The notes under the pieces were generated by a model. The model saw only the letters and a program-made list of their open reading frames with translations, searched no databases and had not been told where the DNA came from. A stretch of 64,000 bases of DNA from Macrostomum hystrix (Eukaryota > Platyhelminthes > Macrostomidae). Position 1 is the stretch's first letter; every line of letters begins with the position of its first letter. The position numbers and the translations under genes are program-made. Of this stretch, positions 31,618 through 43,349 are shown one piece after another. Where the stretch lies: contig CATNEN010000001.1 in assembly GCA_950097015.1 (NCBI GenBank), positions 12,484,001-12,548,000 of the forward strand, in the 5' to 3' direction.

Positions 31618-32465
31618 TCCCGTAGGGAGGTGAAGCTGAGAGTGTGGTAGTTTGCAGTTTAGGGAGGTGAAGCTGACAGTGTGGTAGTTTGCAGTTAAGG
31701 GAGGTGAAGCTGAGAGTGTGGTAGTTTGCAGTTTAGGGAGGTGAAGCTGACAGTGTGGTAGTTTGCAGTTAAGGGAGGTGAAGCTGAGAGTGTGGTAGTT
31801 TGCAGTCAAGGGAGGTGAAGCTGAGAGTGTGGTAGTTTGCAGTTTAGGGAGGTGAAGCTGACAGTGTGGTAGTTTGCAGTTTAGGGAGGTGAAGCTGACA
31901 GTGTGGTAGTTTGCAGTTTATGGAGGTGAAGCTGAGAGTGTGGTAGTTTGCAGTTTAGGGAGGTGAAGCTGAGAGTGTGGTAGTTTGCAGTTTAGGGATG
32001 TGAAGCTGAGAGTGTGGTAGTTTGCAGTTTATGGAGGTGAAGCTGACAGTGTGGTAGTTTGCAGTTTATGGAGGTGAAGCTGACAGTGTGGTAGTTTGCA
32101 GTTTAGGGAGGTGAAGCTGAGTGTGTGGTAGTTTGCAGTTTATGGAGGTGAAGCTGACAGTGTGGTAGTTTGCAGTTTAGGGAGGTGAAGCTGACAGTGT
32201 GGTAGTTTGCAGTTTAGGGAGGTGAAGCTGACAGTGTGGTAGTTTGCAGTTTAGGGACGTGAAGCTGACAGTGTGGTAGTTTGCAGTTTATGGAGGTGAA
32301 GCTGAGAGTGTGGTAGTTTGCAGTTTAGGGAGGTGAAGCTGAGAGTGTGGTAGTTTGCAGTTTATGGAGGTGAAGCTGAGAGTGTGGTAGTTTGCAGTTT
32401 AGGGAGGTGAAGCTGACAGTGTGGTAGTTTGCAGTTTAGGGAGGTGAAGCTGACTGTGGTAGTTT
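31618..32465. repeat. 37-bp satellite array, about 23 copies
   Basis: Part of the unit is GTGAAGCTGACAGTGTGGTA. Variants at two positions (GAGAGTG/GACAGTG and TTAGGG/TTATGG) alternate. Confidence 0.97.
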
Positions 32466-34144
32466 GCCATTTAGGGAAGGGAAACTGATGCTGGTAGAAA
32501 GTAGTTTGAAGTTAAGATGTAAAGTTGAAAGTAATTAGTCAATAAACTGAAAATATCTAATGATTTAGAAAAAAGCACATAACAAAGCTATATTATTTAC
32601 ATTGCCTAAAGTTACAATTAAATTTTTTAAATATTGCATGTACAATTAGCTACATGTGTGCAACTGTGTTATTGTAATACATAGATAAATTAAAATACAA
32701 GTTAGTGTTATAAATATATATTGTGCTTGGTTCTTTATGATTTATTAGCGACTTTATATTTAAAATAGTAACTATTGCAAGCTTTTAATTTTACACATAT
32801 TAATGAAAAATAAAATTGTTAAGAAGCAGATAAATGTAGATACTTTTTGTGCTTTTTAAAGTAGTATTTAATAATAAGTAGACAGAATAACAAGTTTATT
32901 TTGTTATTACAACATAAGAACTTGAATTTTTTTAATTGTAGTTTTGATATATAGAACTTAAAGGCAATAGTGCACTTTAAGGACAATGTCTAAATTGTCT
33001 TTCTATGACTATGGCTATCAAATGCAGCCATTTAAATTAGACACAAAAAGATAGACAAAAAGTAAATTTATATTTCTATATGGACAATAGTCAGTCATTT
33101 AAATAGGCTATTCAGGCTAATATCTAAATATTACAAGGAATTTTTTCATTATGGGGAATAGTAATGTGAAATCAAAAAGACATTCGAACAATGGCCTTTG
33201 TCTTTCCTCATCAGCTATGCGATAAAAATGAGGTAAATTAAAAACAAATTCATTCGACATCATCATAAAAGATATTTTTTATAATTACTGATACGTTTCT
33301 TTTTTCGTAACTATATATTTTTCACATATACATATGGTATGGGTAGGTATAACCGAATGGCGAATTGCAATGACAGTTTGTAGCATAAAAATATAAAAAT
33401 ATGTCATGTGATTCTAGCTATGCCGTATAAATTCATCTTTAAAAAATCAGAGCTTCGTGCTTTACGTGTCTCCTATTTAGTTAAATCGTAGAAAAAGTTG
33501 TTTGAAGAGTAACGAGTTGTACTTTTCAATTTCGCTTTATAGAAAAGAGAGTTTTAAACCACATGTGACAAAAAAAGAATATAATATAATACTTTTCAAT
33601 TTTAAACTTTTTTACAAAAAATTAAAAAAAAACTGCCATTGCCATTTTCATTGCTTCTAATTACACAAAAAATATGTCTATAATTTTCGCAGTTGTTATA
33701 AATATGTAAGTTTCTAGAAACACATATTTCAAAAGTAAATATTTCAAGAAACAATTCCAATAACAAAGTTATTCGACGTTATAAGAGATAATTTTAGGGC
33801 TACATTGTACTTTACTTTGCGCATTCTTCTGTGAAAATTTTTTATGCATAATTATTTATTTTTATAACTAAATCTGTTATACTTAAGGCGTATGCCTATG
33901 TGCACTGAAATTACCTGTAATATTATTCGCCTGCAGCCCAAGAATAGTCAACTTAGTTCAATTGACAATTTTTGCAGGCCAATTTAAAATAATACTTTTA
34001 GCCCTATAATATATCGAATATATCATTGATTGTCTATATTGTGCATAATGATAATATAATGTTTTAAATGTTTTTTTCACTATTAGGCCTATGTAATGTT
34101 CAACTGCCTTGCCGGCTTGATGCTTTGATGACTTATTTTGGTAG
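32466..34144. other. Strongly AT-rich intergenic DNA
   Basis: No gene, RNA or element is recognised. Confidence 0.55.
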
Positions 34145-34719
34145 CAGGACAATTCGGTAACAGACAGTTCGGTAACACCACAGGACAGTTCGGTAACACC
34201 ACAGGACAGTTCGGTAACATATCAAGGGACAGTTCGGTAACAATTGATTAAACTGGATTGGAAGGGTTTTTTGCGAAATTATTTTATATTTAGTTCGGAT
34301 AAAATACAATTCTTGTATATTGATATCAATGCTACAATAAATCGTATTTCAGCAGCCAACTAGCACACTTAAGGCCCATTCATACAGTCATCAAGTGAGG
34401 CCAAATTTCGTGTGATCACACAATTTGCACTAATTTTTCATCCCTTTGTACATCCCTTTGAACGAGCCTTTACCCTACTTACACACTCTAAATGACGTGT
34501 TAGTTTCAGATACATCAGTAACATCAGTCAGTTGTGTCCTAGCAACAATAGTAGATACATTGTTAAAACAAACCTAGATTGATTTTATTGACTTTCAATT
34601 GTTACCGAACTGTCCCCGGTGTGTTACTGAACTGTCTCCTGTATGTTACCGAACTGTCTCCTGTATGTTACCGAACTGTCCTTGAGTGTTACCGAACTGT
34701 CTGTTACCGAACTGTCCTG
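34145..34719. mobile_element. Foldback-like element with tandem-repeat inverted termini
   Basis: Each terminus is a short tandem array of the motif GGACAGTTCGGTAACA, direct at the left (34145-34245) and inverted at the right (34600-34719). Both arrays have the same edge-to-centre order: CAGGACA at the edge, GACAGTTCGGTAACA next, and AACAATTGA at the inner boundary. The roughly 355-bp centre is AT-rich and non-coding. CTTATTTTG followed by GTAG or TAG lies on both sides, a possible imperfect target duplication. Confidence 0.75.
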
Positions 34720-36011
34720 TATTCCTTATTTTGTAGTTTAGCTTATCAAATTATGATAGGCCTACTATTACCATTAATACACCCTAGCTAATATATAGCA
34801 TAGGCCTAATAAAATGTTCTTTATGGAATAGTAGGCCTATCCATAATAACTCTAATTTTATTATTTTCTTTATTGATATTCTTTCTTAATATTAATTATT
34901 ATTATTTATTCTTTTAGAGTTTTTATAGTTGTGGCTGAAAGATAAAGACTTCGCTAAAACACTTTGCTGAAAGCTGGGTGCTTTGCAAAAATTTGCTTTG
35001 CAAAATGGTTTTCTACTTTTAATAATTTAATGCATTTTCTACAATATGTAGGGCTTAATAGAGATGGACAGCACCTCTCTACAGCAAATGGCTATAGTTC
35101 CTAGCAGGTCTGCTAACAGTATGATTCTGATTTTTAATGAGACTGTAATCCCAAGCACATACTAATTAATGGGCAGCCAACAACATACTAGCAAATCACC
35201 TGATGATTTACCATTTGCTAGGCCTAGCTATACATTAGATACCCTAACAACCCAGAGGCCCACAAAAAAAGACTGAATTTCATTATTAGCACCAAAATGT
35301 GGCTTTTTAATGTTAATCCTGTAAAATAGTTTTAGTTTTTGTTGATTAATAAATTCTTTACATAGTTTTATGTTTTTGAGTGAGTTGTTTTATTAATGAG
35401 AGAAAAATAAATAGGATTAAATATTAGGAGTTTAAGAAGACCTCATAAAAAATTCATTTTATTATCAGTTTGGCCATAGGGCTTTTGTTAGTATCCCAAT
35501 ATATAGGAATCACACACCATTTATTTTATTATCATATCATACTCTCAATATCACACGCTAAAGTACAGGTAAGCTACAGACAATAGGTCAAAAACTTGAG
35601 TGGTTGAGGGTGATAGCGTGGTCTGACTAACCCAGTGGTGTGAGGTAAATGCATGTCTGTCTGATGTTTGTTTGATGTCTAGTTTCAGGTAACAATCAAA
35701 TGATATTTTACACAAATACTTTTTTAGTTTCAGATGGAATTATTCTTTTGTGAGCAAAAGTTTAATTTTAAACTGTACTGATTATGATTTTTTCTGCCAA
35801 GAATCAATATAAGTGTAGGCATACACATTTTTTAAACATAAATAAAAGACAGGCTAGCAAGGATTTATATAATACTGAATTCTCTGAATATATAGACAGG
35901 TAGCTACATACTAGCTAGTTTGTTGTCCACACTTAACTACTGAACATAAGGTGACTGATAGAAATCAACAAGGTAATCAAATAGTTAAATAATTAATCTT
36001 AAAAGCATATA
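34720..36011. other. AT-rich intergenic DNA
   Basis: No supported feature before the Helitron. Confidence 0.5.
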
Positions 36012-36624
36012 TCTATATATATAAAAGTGAAAACTCTGTCTGTCTGTCTGTCTGTCTGTGTGCAACCTTTTGTCTTTATAGACGCCGAAACCGCTGAACC
36101 AAATCGCACCAAACTTTGCACATACCTTAAACCACCTACGCTGAGTGCAATAGGCTACTCAAATTCCCGAAAAATCATTTCCTTCCTGCTCAAAAGTGCA
36201 AAAAACTGCTCAAAAATCGTCAAAAAATCACTCAATTCGACATATCGTCGCCCCACTTTGTCAGATTTTCTCCAAATTTGATCCACTTACACTTTACATG
36301 TTTTCCAACAATGCTGTCAATTTTGAACATCTCTACTCAATCCAGAGCAAAGCTGCATCATCTCAAAGTGAGTCACTTTTTGTTTTCCGAGGACAGCCAC
36401 CCCAACTCCCCTCCGCCACTCTGCGGGCCAAATTTTATAACAGCCACCCCCTCCCTTCCCCGGGCGCCGAAGCCCCAGACTGTACATTGTATTTCAAGCC
36501 GTGAATGTACACAGCCCAAACCCCTAGACTGTCTACTGGCCCCCAAGCAGCACTGAGACTGAGTGCGGTGAGTGCGGTGGCGTCCCAGTGCGCAGGGCTC
36601 TCCGGTTTATATTTCTCTCCAGCC

Positions 36625-37267
36625 AGCCTATTTCTCTCGATATGCTGACGTTGACTGGCTGTCAGAGAGGGCAATTCTGTGTCCTAGAAATGATGCCGCC
36701 AACGAAATTAACTACCAACTGCTTCAGGAGTTGCCAGGTGCAGTTTTCACCTACAAGTCAATTGATACAACGTTGACTGATGACACCGCTGTGGAGTATC
36801 CTGTTGAGTTTCTGAACTCTCTAGATCCTCCTGGAACTCCATCGCACAACTTGCAGCTGAAAGTTGGGGCACCAATTATGCTCCTCCGCAACCTGAATGC
36901 GCCAAGGCTGTGTAACGGCACCAGACTGATAGTCAGGCGGCTCTTCCCACACGTGATTGAGGCCACGATAATGACTGGATCTGGCAGAGGAGAGTCTGTG
37001 TTCGTTCCCCGGATTCCAATTATCCCCACGGACCTGCCATTTCAGTTCAAGCGACTGCAGTTCCCTGTGAGAGTGTGCTTTGCGATGACTATTAACAAGG
37101 CTCAGGGACAGTCGCTGAAGGTGGCTGGCATCAACCTGGAGACTCCTTGCTTCTCGCATGGGCAGCTTTATGTCGCCTGCTCCCGTGTTGGAACTCCAGC
37201 TGGCCTATTCATTTTCGCACCAAGGGGAAGAACGAAGAATGTGGTGTATCCCCAGGCCTTGAGGTGA
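36625..37267 (+). pseudogene. Helitron PIF1-like helicase, C-terminal remnant
   Basis: The piece corresponds to the C-terminal third of the Helitron Rep-helicase protein. Recognisable segments are WLSERAILCPRNDAANEIN, the central LKVGAPIMLLRNLNAPRLCNG, motif V-like INKAQGQSLKVAG and motif VI-like GQLYVACSRVG, followed by the closing TKNVVYPQALR. The Walker A and B part, the Rep endonuclease domain and any plausible start are absent. The open frame runs upstream to 36572, but the first residues there have no family similarity. The surviving part has no stop or frameshift, which suggests recent truncation or a captured fragment carried by a non-autonomous Helitron. It cannot be an active helicase. 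Confidence 0.85.
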
Positions 37268-37419
37268 CTCGCAAGCAATTAATAGAAAAGTAGTCACGAA
37301 TTGACCTTGACCTGTCTAACTCTGAACTCTGAAACAGTTTAATTTTGTTTCTTTGACATTGTTATTGTTATGCCATGGCTATTTTCCTTATGTATACGCG
37401 TGTACATGCATACTGTATA

Positions 37420-37699
37420 CAGAGGCAGATTTAGGGGGGGGGGGGCGGGGGGCAGTCGCCCCCCCCCCAAAATTTTAATCATGGGAATAAGATGCCCCCA
37501 CCAGGGGCGCCAGTCGCAGCACTGGCGCCCCTTTTCGGCCGCTGGCGCCCCTTTTTCAGCCGCTGGCTCCCGTTTTTCAGCCGCTGGCGCCCTTTCTTGG
37601 CTCCTGGCGCCCTTTTTCGGCTGCTGGCACCCCCTCTGTGATTCTCATGGCGCTCCCCTGACAGACCGCCCCAAAACAAAATTCCTGGATCTGCCACTG
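37420..37699. mobile_element. hAT-type MITE nested in the Helitron
   Basis: The 280-bp element has ends CAGAGGCAGATTTAGG and, from the right inward, CAGTGGCAGATCCAGG, flanked by a perfect 8-bp duplication ACTGTATA (37412-37419 and 37700-37707). The interior is very G/C-rich, with a poly-G/poly-C run near 37433-37468 and short repeats of CTGGCGCCC. Confidence 0.9.
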
Positions 37700-38042
37700 A
37701 CTGTATAGAGGAGTGGCTAAGAGACATGTTTCTAAAGAAGTAATCAAGAGGGGGCTGTTAGGACAAACTTTTCACTTATTTTTTACTTAAAACGCCCTTA
37801 AACAAACTCTTCACTTTTCATTAATGCAGTAAATAAATAAATGGTGACCTTCACTATAAAGTTAATACAGAGACGTGAATTGCTTACTGCTTTGCTTTAA
37901 ATTTCTGCCCCAAAAACAACGGGCAAAAAAAGCTAGTAAGTAAATATACAAATCTATTTACTATTATAAATTATCTAAATAATCTACATAGATGATGACA
38001 ATATATTCAATCAGGCAATTTATATTAGAATTCTATTTCCAG

Positions 38043-40369
38043 GAAGCTGTTCTACTCGCCTCAGAGGCTGAAGGCTTCATCCAAGGCCTGAAGTCTCTTG
38101 AACTAACCCGCATCGGCGATCCACAATGGCAAAGACAGCACCAGTACCTAGAGAAGCTGAACATGCAAGCTGTGCTTTCAGTTGCTAAGCAGCAAGACGA
38201 ATTCGTGCCTGAGTTTGTTGTCAATCATGGCAAATTAGACATGCTGATGCACGACCTCCTGGTTACAGAAGTTTGGAAAGAGAAAATCTTTCCATTGATG
38301 ATGTCTGCTAAAGACTTTAAACCTCAAGTCACTTTTCCTATTTACCTGGCACTATATCACGAGACTACCGTTCTCAATCTACTTGAAACATTGAGTTTTC
38401 ATTCCGATGTTGTCGAAAGTCTAGGCGAAGTTGCTCTAGACTTAATCGACTATTGTCATCGCAAACTGGTCTGCCTGACTGAGTCTGGCAGTCTGCAGGA
38501 AGATGCCCTGATGTCTATTCGCAGTAAAACTAACAGCGGCTTGACTGTTGACGCTGAAGGTGACGACAATGATAGCGGAGCTGATGCTGCGCCTCGGCAA
38601 TCTGAGTTGGAGAGGCAGCGGCGCTGCCTGGAATTTGAACTGGCATTGAAGTGCATCACGGTGTCCAGCAACTTGTTGACCAACGCCAAATCTTTGTCAT
38701 TGTCCGCTCTCACCAGAGCGCTCAATGTAAACGATTTTCCGCTGCTGTTTGCCAGCCTGATCGAATTGAAACCTTGGAAATTGCGTCACCCGTCTACCAG
38801 GCAGTGCTATCAGTATGTTGACAATGGTTGGCAGACTGTCTCAGAGGACGAGTATAATTCCGGCATTGTCAAACTTGAAGGCTGCGTCTGGCTAGCCCTG
38901 TACGAGATGCTAACTAACTCCGAGTGCCAGCGAAAATACGAGATGACTAATCATCGCAAGAATTTCTTGCTCAAGTTGCGCTCACATCTACACGAAACTG
39001 TGCTAGACCAGTTGGCATTTCTAGTGCCACTGCGTCAGGGCTTGGAGCACATGGCACTGATGGAACCGGCGCCATATAAGAAGGAACTGCTTCTGGAACA
39101 GCTGCCCCTAGTTAGAGCTGGAATCATTCAGAAGTACAAAGGTTAGTCGTGTATCTGCCTATAGATATGTACAATTTAAGATACATATCGTGAAGAGGGT
39201 TAAAGACGTCGTAACTTTAAATCGCAGTCCGAGAGAAACTATTTGTGTCCTTGAGCAAGACACAATTAATTGATTGATTACAGCTGTCCCAATGGGGCCA
39301 GATGTGCAGCCGACAGCACAGCCGCAGCTATTGCGCGGCGCATCTGAAGACTGCGTACAGCTGTTCAGTCCATGGACTGGGGGGACGCCAAACCCACCTT
39401 CAAATATCCCAGCTGATGCTGGTACCCATTTAACAGCTGGGTGAACTGAAGCAATACAGAGTTAAGTGTCTTCCTGGAATCGAAACCCCGACCTTCAAGT
39501 CGTGAGTTCGACGCCCTAACCACTAGGCTACAACCTCTTAACACAATAAGATACCAACAAGGGTACCATATTTAGTAGCATATAGCCTCACAAGGCAGTA
39601 ATCTTAACAGATGTACGCTTGGCCTTTGGAAAGAGCTGAGCAATAGCTTTTCATTTGGCACAACTGCTTTATCTGTGTTTTTATCTAGTTATCTAATTAA
39701 TACATTTTTGTAGTAATTCTGTGAGCCTTGGCCATCTAGGGCGTAAATTGCACGACAAGCCACCAAGCCTTTCCAAATTGAAATTGGCCTCGCCGCGGGA
39801 ATCGAGCTCAGGGACCTTCTGCTCTAACAAGATTCTTGAAATCTTTCGAGAAATAAAATCTGAACCATCATAAGAATTGGAGTGAAATAAATAATTCTCG
39901 TTTTTTCTCATGCTTTTTGAGGACGCTTGAAAAATGTACCAACACGTCACTAATTAGATAGCAATGACAGTATTTGTACCGCAAGCCGCAGGTGTTGTGA
40001 GACACTGACTAATAAATCTCATTTCCTGTAGGCAAGTGGTCGGAGATCGCCCGCATCCAGATGGGCGCCGTATTCAACATTAGCCAGTCAGAGTTCAAAG
40101 CTCAGGCTAGTCTATGGTCGGATACTTACAATCTAGACGTGCTGGAGTCTATGCTAGCCGAGCCGCCAAAGTGTGCAGCCTGCGGCGCGCCGGCTGTTAA
40201 ACGCTGTTCGCGCTGTCAGAACGAATGGTATTGCCGGCGGGAGTGCCAGGTGGGGCATTGGTCTAGGCATAAGCCGGCCTGCGACCTGATGGCCGCCGCT
40301 AGCTCGTCGTCGAAGGTCACAACGACAACGCCAGCTAAGGCGAAGATTGTTGAACAGGGCGACAATTGA
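38043..40369 (+). CDS. ZMYND10: ZMYND10, dynein-arm assembly factor with C-terminal MYND zinc finger (first few codons not located)
   Basis: ZMYND10 acts in the cytoplasm with HSP90 co-chaperones to pre-assemble axonemal dynein arms, so it marks motile cilia. Two exons are seen: 38043-39141 (acceptor TTCTATTTCCAG|GAAGCT, donor AAAG|GTTAGT) and 40032-40369 (acceptor TTTCCTGTAG|GCAAG), joined in phase 1. Conserved stretches include [53 protein letters not shown] and LLLEQLPL. The C-terminal MYND finger reads [25 protein letters not shown] and ends HKPAC, with all zinc ligands present. About 478 residues are covered against about 440 in vertebrates. The first coding exon, expected to be only a few codons, is not identified; alternatively translation starts at the ATG at 37992. 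The intron holds SINE copies. Confidence 0.93.
39230..39540 (-). mobile_element. SINE-B copy in the ZMYND10 intron
   Basis: On the minus strand the head is TAGCCTAGTGGTTAGGGCG, then ACTTGAAGGTCGGGGTTTCG (B-box-like), then a body with AAATGGGTACCAGC and a GTGTCTTGCTCAAGGACAC-like element. It is longer and better preserved than the copy at 17795. Confidence 0.75.
39722..39822 (-). mobile_element. SINE-A fragment in the ZMYND10 intron
   Basis: It contains GGGCGTAAATTGCACGACAAGCC and GCGGGAATCGAGCTCAGGG (read as separate blocks), as in the other SINE-A copies. The head is truncated. Confidence 0.7.
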
Positions 40370-40689
40370 TTGATCGATTGACAGTTTTCAATATAATTCC
40401 CTATTTATTCTTCTAAGTGATGTTTTTTAGTGGCTTTTAATGATTGTTATCCGTCCAATGCTTTGTTTTACTTTTTTTTCACTCAAACTCTACAATAGCT
40501 TGGAATGAAGTTTTTATTAGTAAAATATACGATTGGCTGTGTGTTATTTGTAATTATAGTGTACCTGGTTAATAATTTTACTACATTGCTTGAACTAAAT
40601 AACTAGTAAGAACCAATTGACGTTTTTAACAATGAACAGTAGCTTTTTGTGTGATGACTTGAGATAAGCTATTTAGAGCTAGTTAATTG

Positions 40690-41215
40690 GTCTTCACAGC
40701 TAAATTATAGATCATTTCGAACTAGATAATTGGTCATTCACAACTAGATCATTGGTCATGTAGAACTAGATCATTGGTCATTCACAACTAGATAATTGGT
40801 CATTCACAACTAGATCATTGGTCATGTAGAACTAGATCATTGGTCATGTAGAACTAGATCATTGGTCATTCACAACTAGATCATTGGTCATTCACAACTA
40901 GATCATTGGTCATGTAGAACTAGATCATTGGTCATTCACAACTAGATCATTGGTCATTCACAACTAGATCATTGGTCATTCAGAACTAGATCATTGGTCA
41001 TTCACAACTAGATCATTGGTCATTCACAACTAGATCATTGGTCATGTAGAACTAGATCATTGGTCATTCACAACTAGATCATTGGTCATTCACAACTAGA
41101 TCATTGGTCATTCAGAACTAGATCATTGGTCATTCACAACTAGATCATTGGTCATTCACAACTAGATCATTGGTCATTCACAACTAGATCATTGGTCATT
41201 CACAACTAGATCAGG
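40690..41215. repeat. 22-bp satellite array, about 24 copies
   Basis: Part of the unit is CAACTAGATCATTGGTCATT, with two variants of the linker (TCACAA and GTAGAA). It lies between ZMYND10 and the TRMT10-like gene, 150 bases upstream of the latter's start codon. Confidence 0.96.
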
Positions 41216-41365
41216 AGAAATTAAGGGTCAGGATTTGTCATATATTATTTGGAAGGCCATTATACACCTATAGTTGTCACATAAAATTTAGCTGGTTGAA
41301 TCTGATGCAGTCTATCACGCTGATGATTTTTCAGTTTTTTCACTTCAACAGTTGAAATAATTAGA

Positions 41366-42271
41366 ATGCAACAAGAAACCGCCGAGCAGCAGCAGCAGCA
41401 GCAGCAGCAAATTGACGACAATCTAATTTCTACTAGTTGGCGATTAGAGAAAAGGCGACAGGAGAAACAAAGACGGCGAGAACGGCACAGAGCGGCTGTC
41501 AGACTGATAGGTGATTCTTTGATATGAAATTAAAATTTGTTTTCTTACATTTCTACTGACAAGTAGTGCAGTGCTAACATTTGATTTCTTTTTTGTTATC
41601 TTTCGCTAGTTGACTCCGGCCAGGATCACGTGACCAAGCGGGATGCCAGAGCCATCCTGGATGCCAGGCTGCAGTCAGCTTTGACCACTGGCCAGCCAAC
41701 TGTCTGTCTGGACTTGGCCTACGAGCATCGAATGTCTGACAAAGAGGTTGACAAATTGGCGAAACAATTGAACCGACTCTATGGCATTCATAGGGCCTCC
41801 CAGCCTAACATGGCTCGACTCTGTCTCACTAACTACCAGCCGGATTCGCGCCTAGCAACGGTTGCTAAGCGGAAATACTCGATAAATTCCTATCGCATAG
41901 GTTTATTTCCCGGTTCGCCAGCTGAAACATTCCCCGATGGACAGATTGTTTATTTATCTCCCGATGCTCAGCAATGCCTAAATGAGGTGTCTCCAAGCGC
42001 TGTGTATGTGATTGGCGGCTTTGTCGACGAAGCCAGACAGCCGGGCGCCTCCGTGACCGCGGCCTCCGCTGCCGGTTGCGCCTCGGCTTGCCTGCCTATT
42101 TCCAGTCACGTGACTTCCAAATCGTTGCCTAGCAACGCCAGTCTAAATCGTCTAGCACTGCCAGTGAACATAGTGTTTGGCGTGCTTGTTGATGTTAGCA
42201 ACGGAATGAGTTGGGCTGACTCGCTGATGCGGAGACTACCGCCTAGGTTGAAGCTGCAGCCACTGTCCTAG
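41366..42271 (+). CDS. TRMT10B: TRM10-family tRNA (guanine/adenine-9) N1-methyltransferase
   Basis: TRM10 proteins are SPOUT-fold enzymes that methylate N1 of purine 9 in tRNAs using S-adenosylmethionine. The two-exon model is 41366-41510 (donor CTGATAG|GTGATT) and 41610-42271 (acceptor TTTCGCTAG|TTGAC), joined in phase 1, about 268 residues. The N-terminus has a poly-Gln run (CAG repeat) and then a basic helical stretch EKRRQEKQRRRERHR, typical of TRM10. The core has VCLDLAYEHRMSDKEVDKLA, QLNRLYGIHR, LCLTNY, IVYLSPDA and the signature VYVIGGFVDE, followed by LPI, LALPVNIVFGVL and SWADSLMRRLPPR. The family is clear. The B subgroup is favoured by the VIGGFVDE context and is tentative. It might equally be an ancestral TRMT10A/B orthologue. 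Confidence 0.88.
41390..41411 (+). repeat. CAG trinucleotide run in coding sequence
   Basis: CAG units (ending in CAA) encode a poly-Gln tract in the N-terminus of the TRM10-like protein. Confidence 0.8.
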
Positions 42272-42999
42272 TCTCGGATGAAATTAGCTGTGCTAGTACT
42301 GTTCTCTTGTCCTAGATTCATTCGATTCCATGCACTAATAAGGAATCTTCATTCAATTTAGAATTTTGAATTTATCAAAGGCATATAAAAAGTAAATTGA
42401 TCGAGTCTATTTTATTCGAAGAACTGTTTAGCATTCACTTAATTTCCCTATACAAATGATTATGTACTTTAGTAATTAGCATTTAAATGAGGCTTGTTTA
42501 TTGCAGATCTGGGGTCCTGTTCGATTTATCTCGTAGTTAAATGATTTCGAGTCCATTAGAAACAGCCTTCAGTGCTTTTTATTGGACAAATTAATTTGAA
42601 GAGAAGCTGCCAAATTTAACAAAAACAAAGGACAGATTTTGAGTCTCTTGTCTCTTATCTGCAATCTGACCCTCTTCAAAGATTTCCGGCACACTTTGAT
42701 GTTCTCTTTAAAGCATTAATATTTGGATAGCTAGTTAATTATTTTATTTGTTCTTCTCGTAAATCTTCGTCCTCTACGGTTCAGTAATTTAGGCGTTAAT
42801 GCTTGATAAATAAAAAATTAATAATTTAAAGCTTATTTAAACGAGTCGTGTTTGATGTCTAGCATGCTTAAGGCTTCGTGTTCGGTCCCATCAGATCTTT
42901 CTGTTAGGGAGTTAAAACTCAATTTGCATAGCGTTAAATAACATAAGTAGTGTAGTCTGAAGTTCTCATCGTCCTTTTATGAATGACAATTAGGGGGAC
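42272..42999. other. AT-rich intergenic DNA
   Basis: Presumably this holds the 3' end of the TRM10-like gene; an AATAAA is present near 42808, but nothing else is recognised. Confidence 0.45.
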
Positions 43000-43170
43000 A
43001 TTGGGTAGAGCAGGGCAATGGCACATCATTTGGTGACACCAGACCCGCAGCCTGCGAGGAGGCAATTCTGCTGGCCCTCAAGGGCGTAAATTGCACGACA
43101 AGCCTCCGAGCCTTCTCTCCGCGGCTGCGCCCCAAATAAATGTGGCTTCGCCGTAGAATTGAACTCTAGT
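43000..43170 (-). mobile_element. SINE-A copy upstream of HECTD1
   Basis: The copy contains GGCAATGGCACATCATTTGG (tail), GCGAGGAGGCAATTCTGC, GGCGTAAATTGCACGACAAG and GCGGCTGCGCCCCAAAT. It is the uninterrupted reference for the split copy at 7335-8298. It lies about 180 bases upstream of the HECTD1 start codon. Confidence 0.8.
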
Positions 43171-43349
43171 TACTAGTAGGTTCTCCAGTTCCCCGACTGA
43201 ACTTTTGGTATCATTGTGACGAATGTGCATTCTGTAAAATTTCAGCAACATCACAAAATCATCTTTTGTTTGAATTGAAAACGAACTAGACTAAACCAAA
43301 TCGACAATCGCACATAGTGAACTAGCAGTCTAGCTAATAGCCTTAGAGA

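Larger units (their letters stand above)
36012..37936 (+). mobile_element. Helitron (rolling-circle transposon), truncated coding region
   Basis: The 5' end is TCTATATATATAAAAG after an A. The subterminal region contains a TCTG microsatellite and the phrase ACGCCGAAACCGCTGAACC typical of Helitron 5' ends. The 3' end is a short hairpin (TGCCC at 37906-37910 pairing with GGGCA at 37921-37925), a 7-base spacer and terminal CTAG followed by T. This gives insertion between A and T without a target duplication, as Helitrons do. It carries only a C-terminal helicase piece and a nested MITE. No Rep (HUH) domain is visible. Confidence 0.8.

Noticed and set aside
36027-36556. Short plus-strand ORFs at the start of the Helitron
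   Set aside because: They begin in the TCTG microsatellite and non-coding terminal region and show no helicase or Rep similarity.
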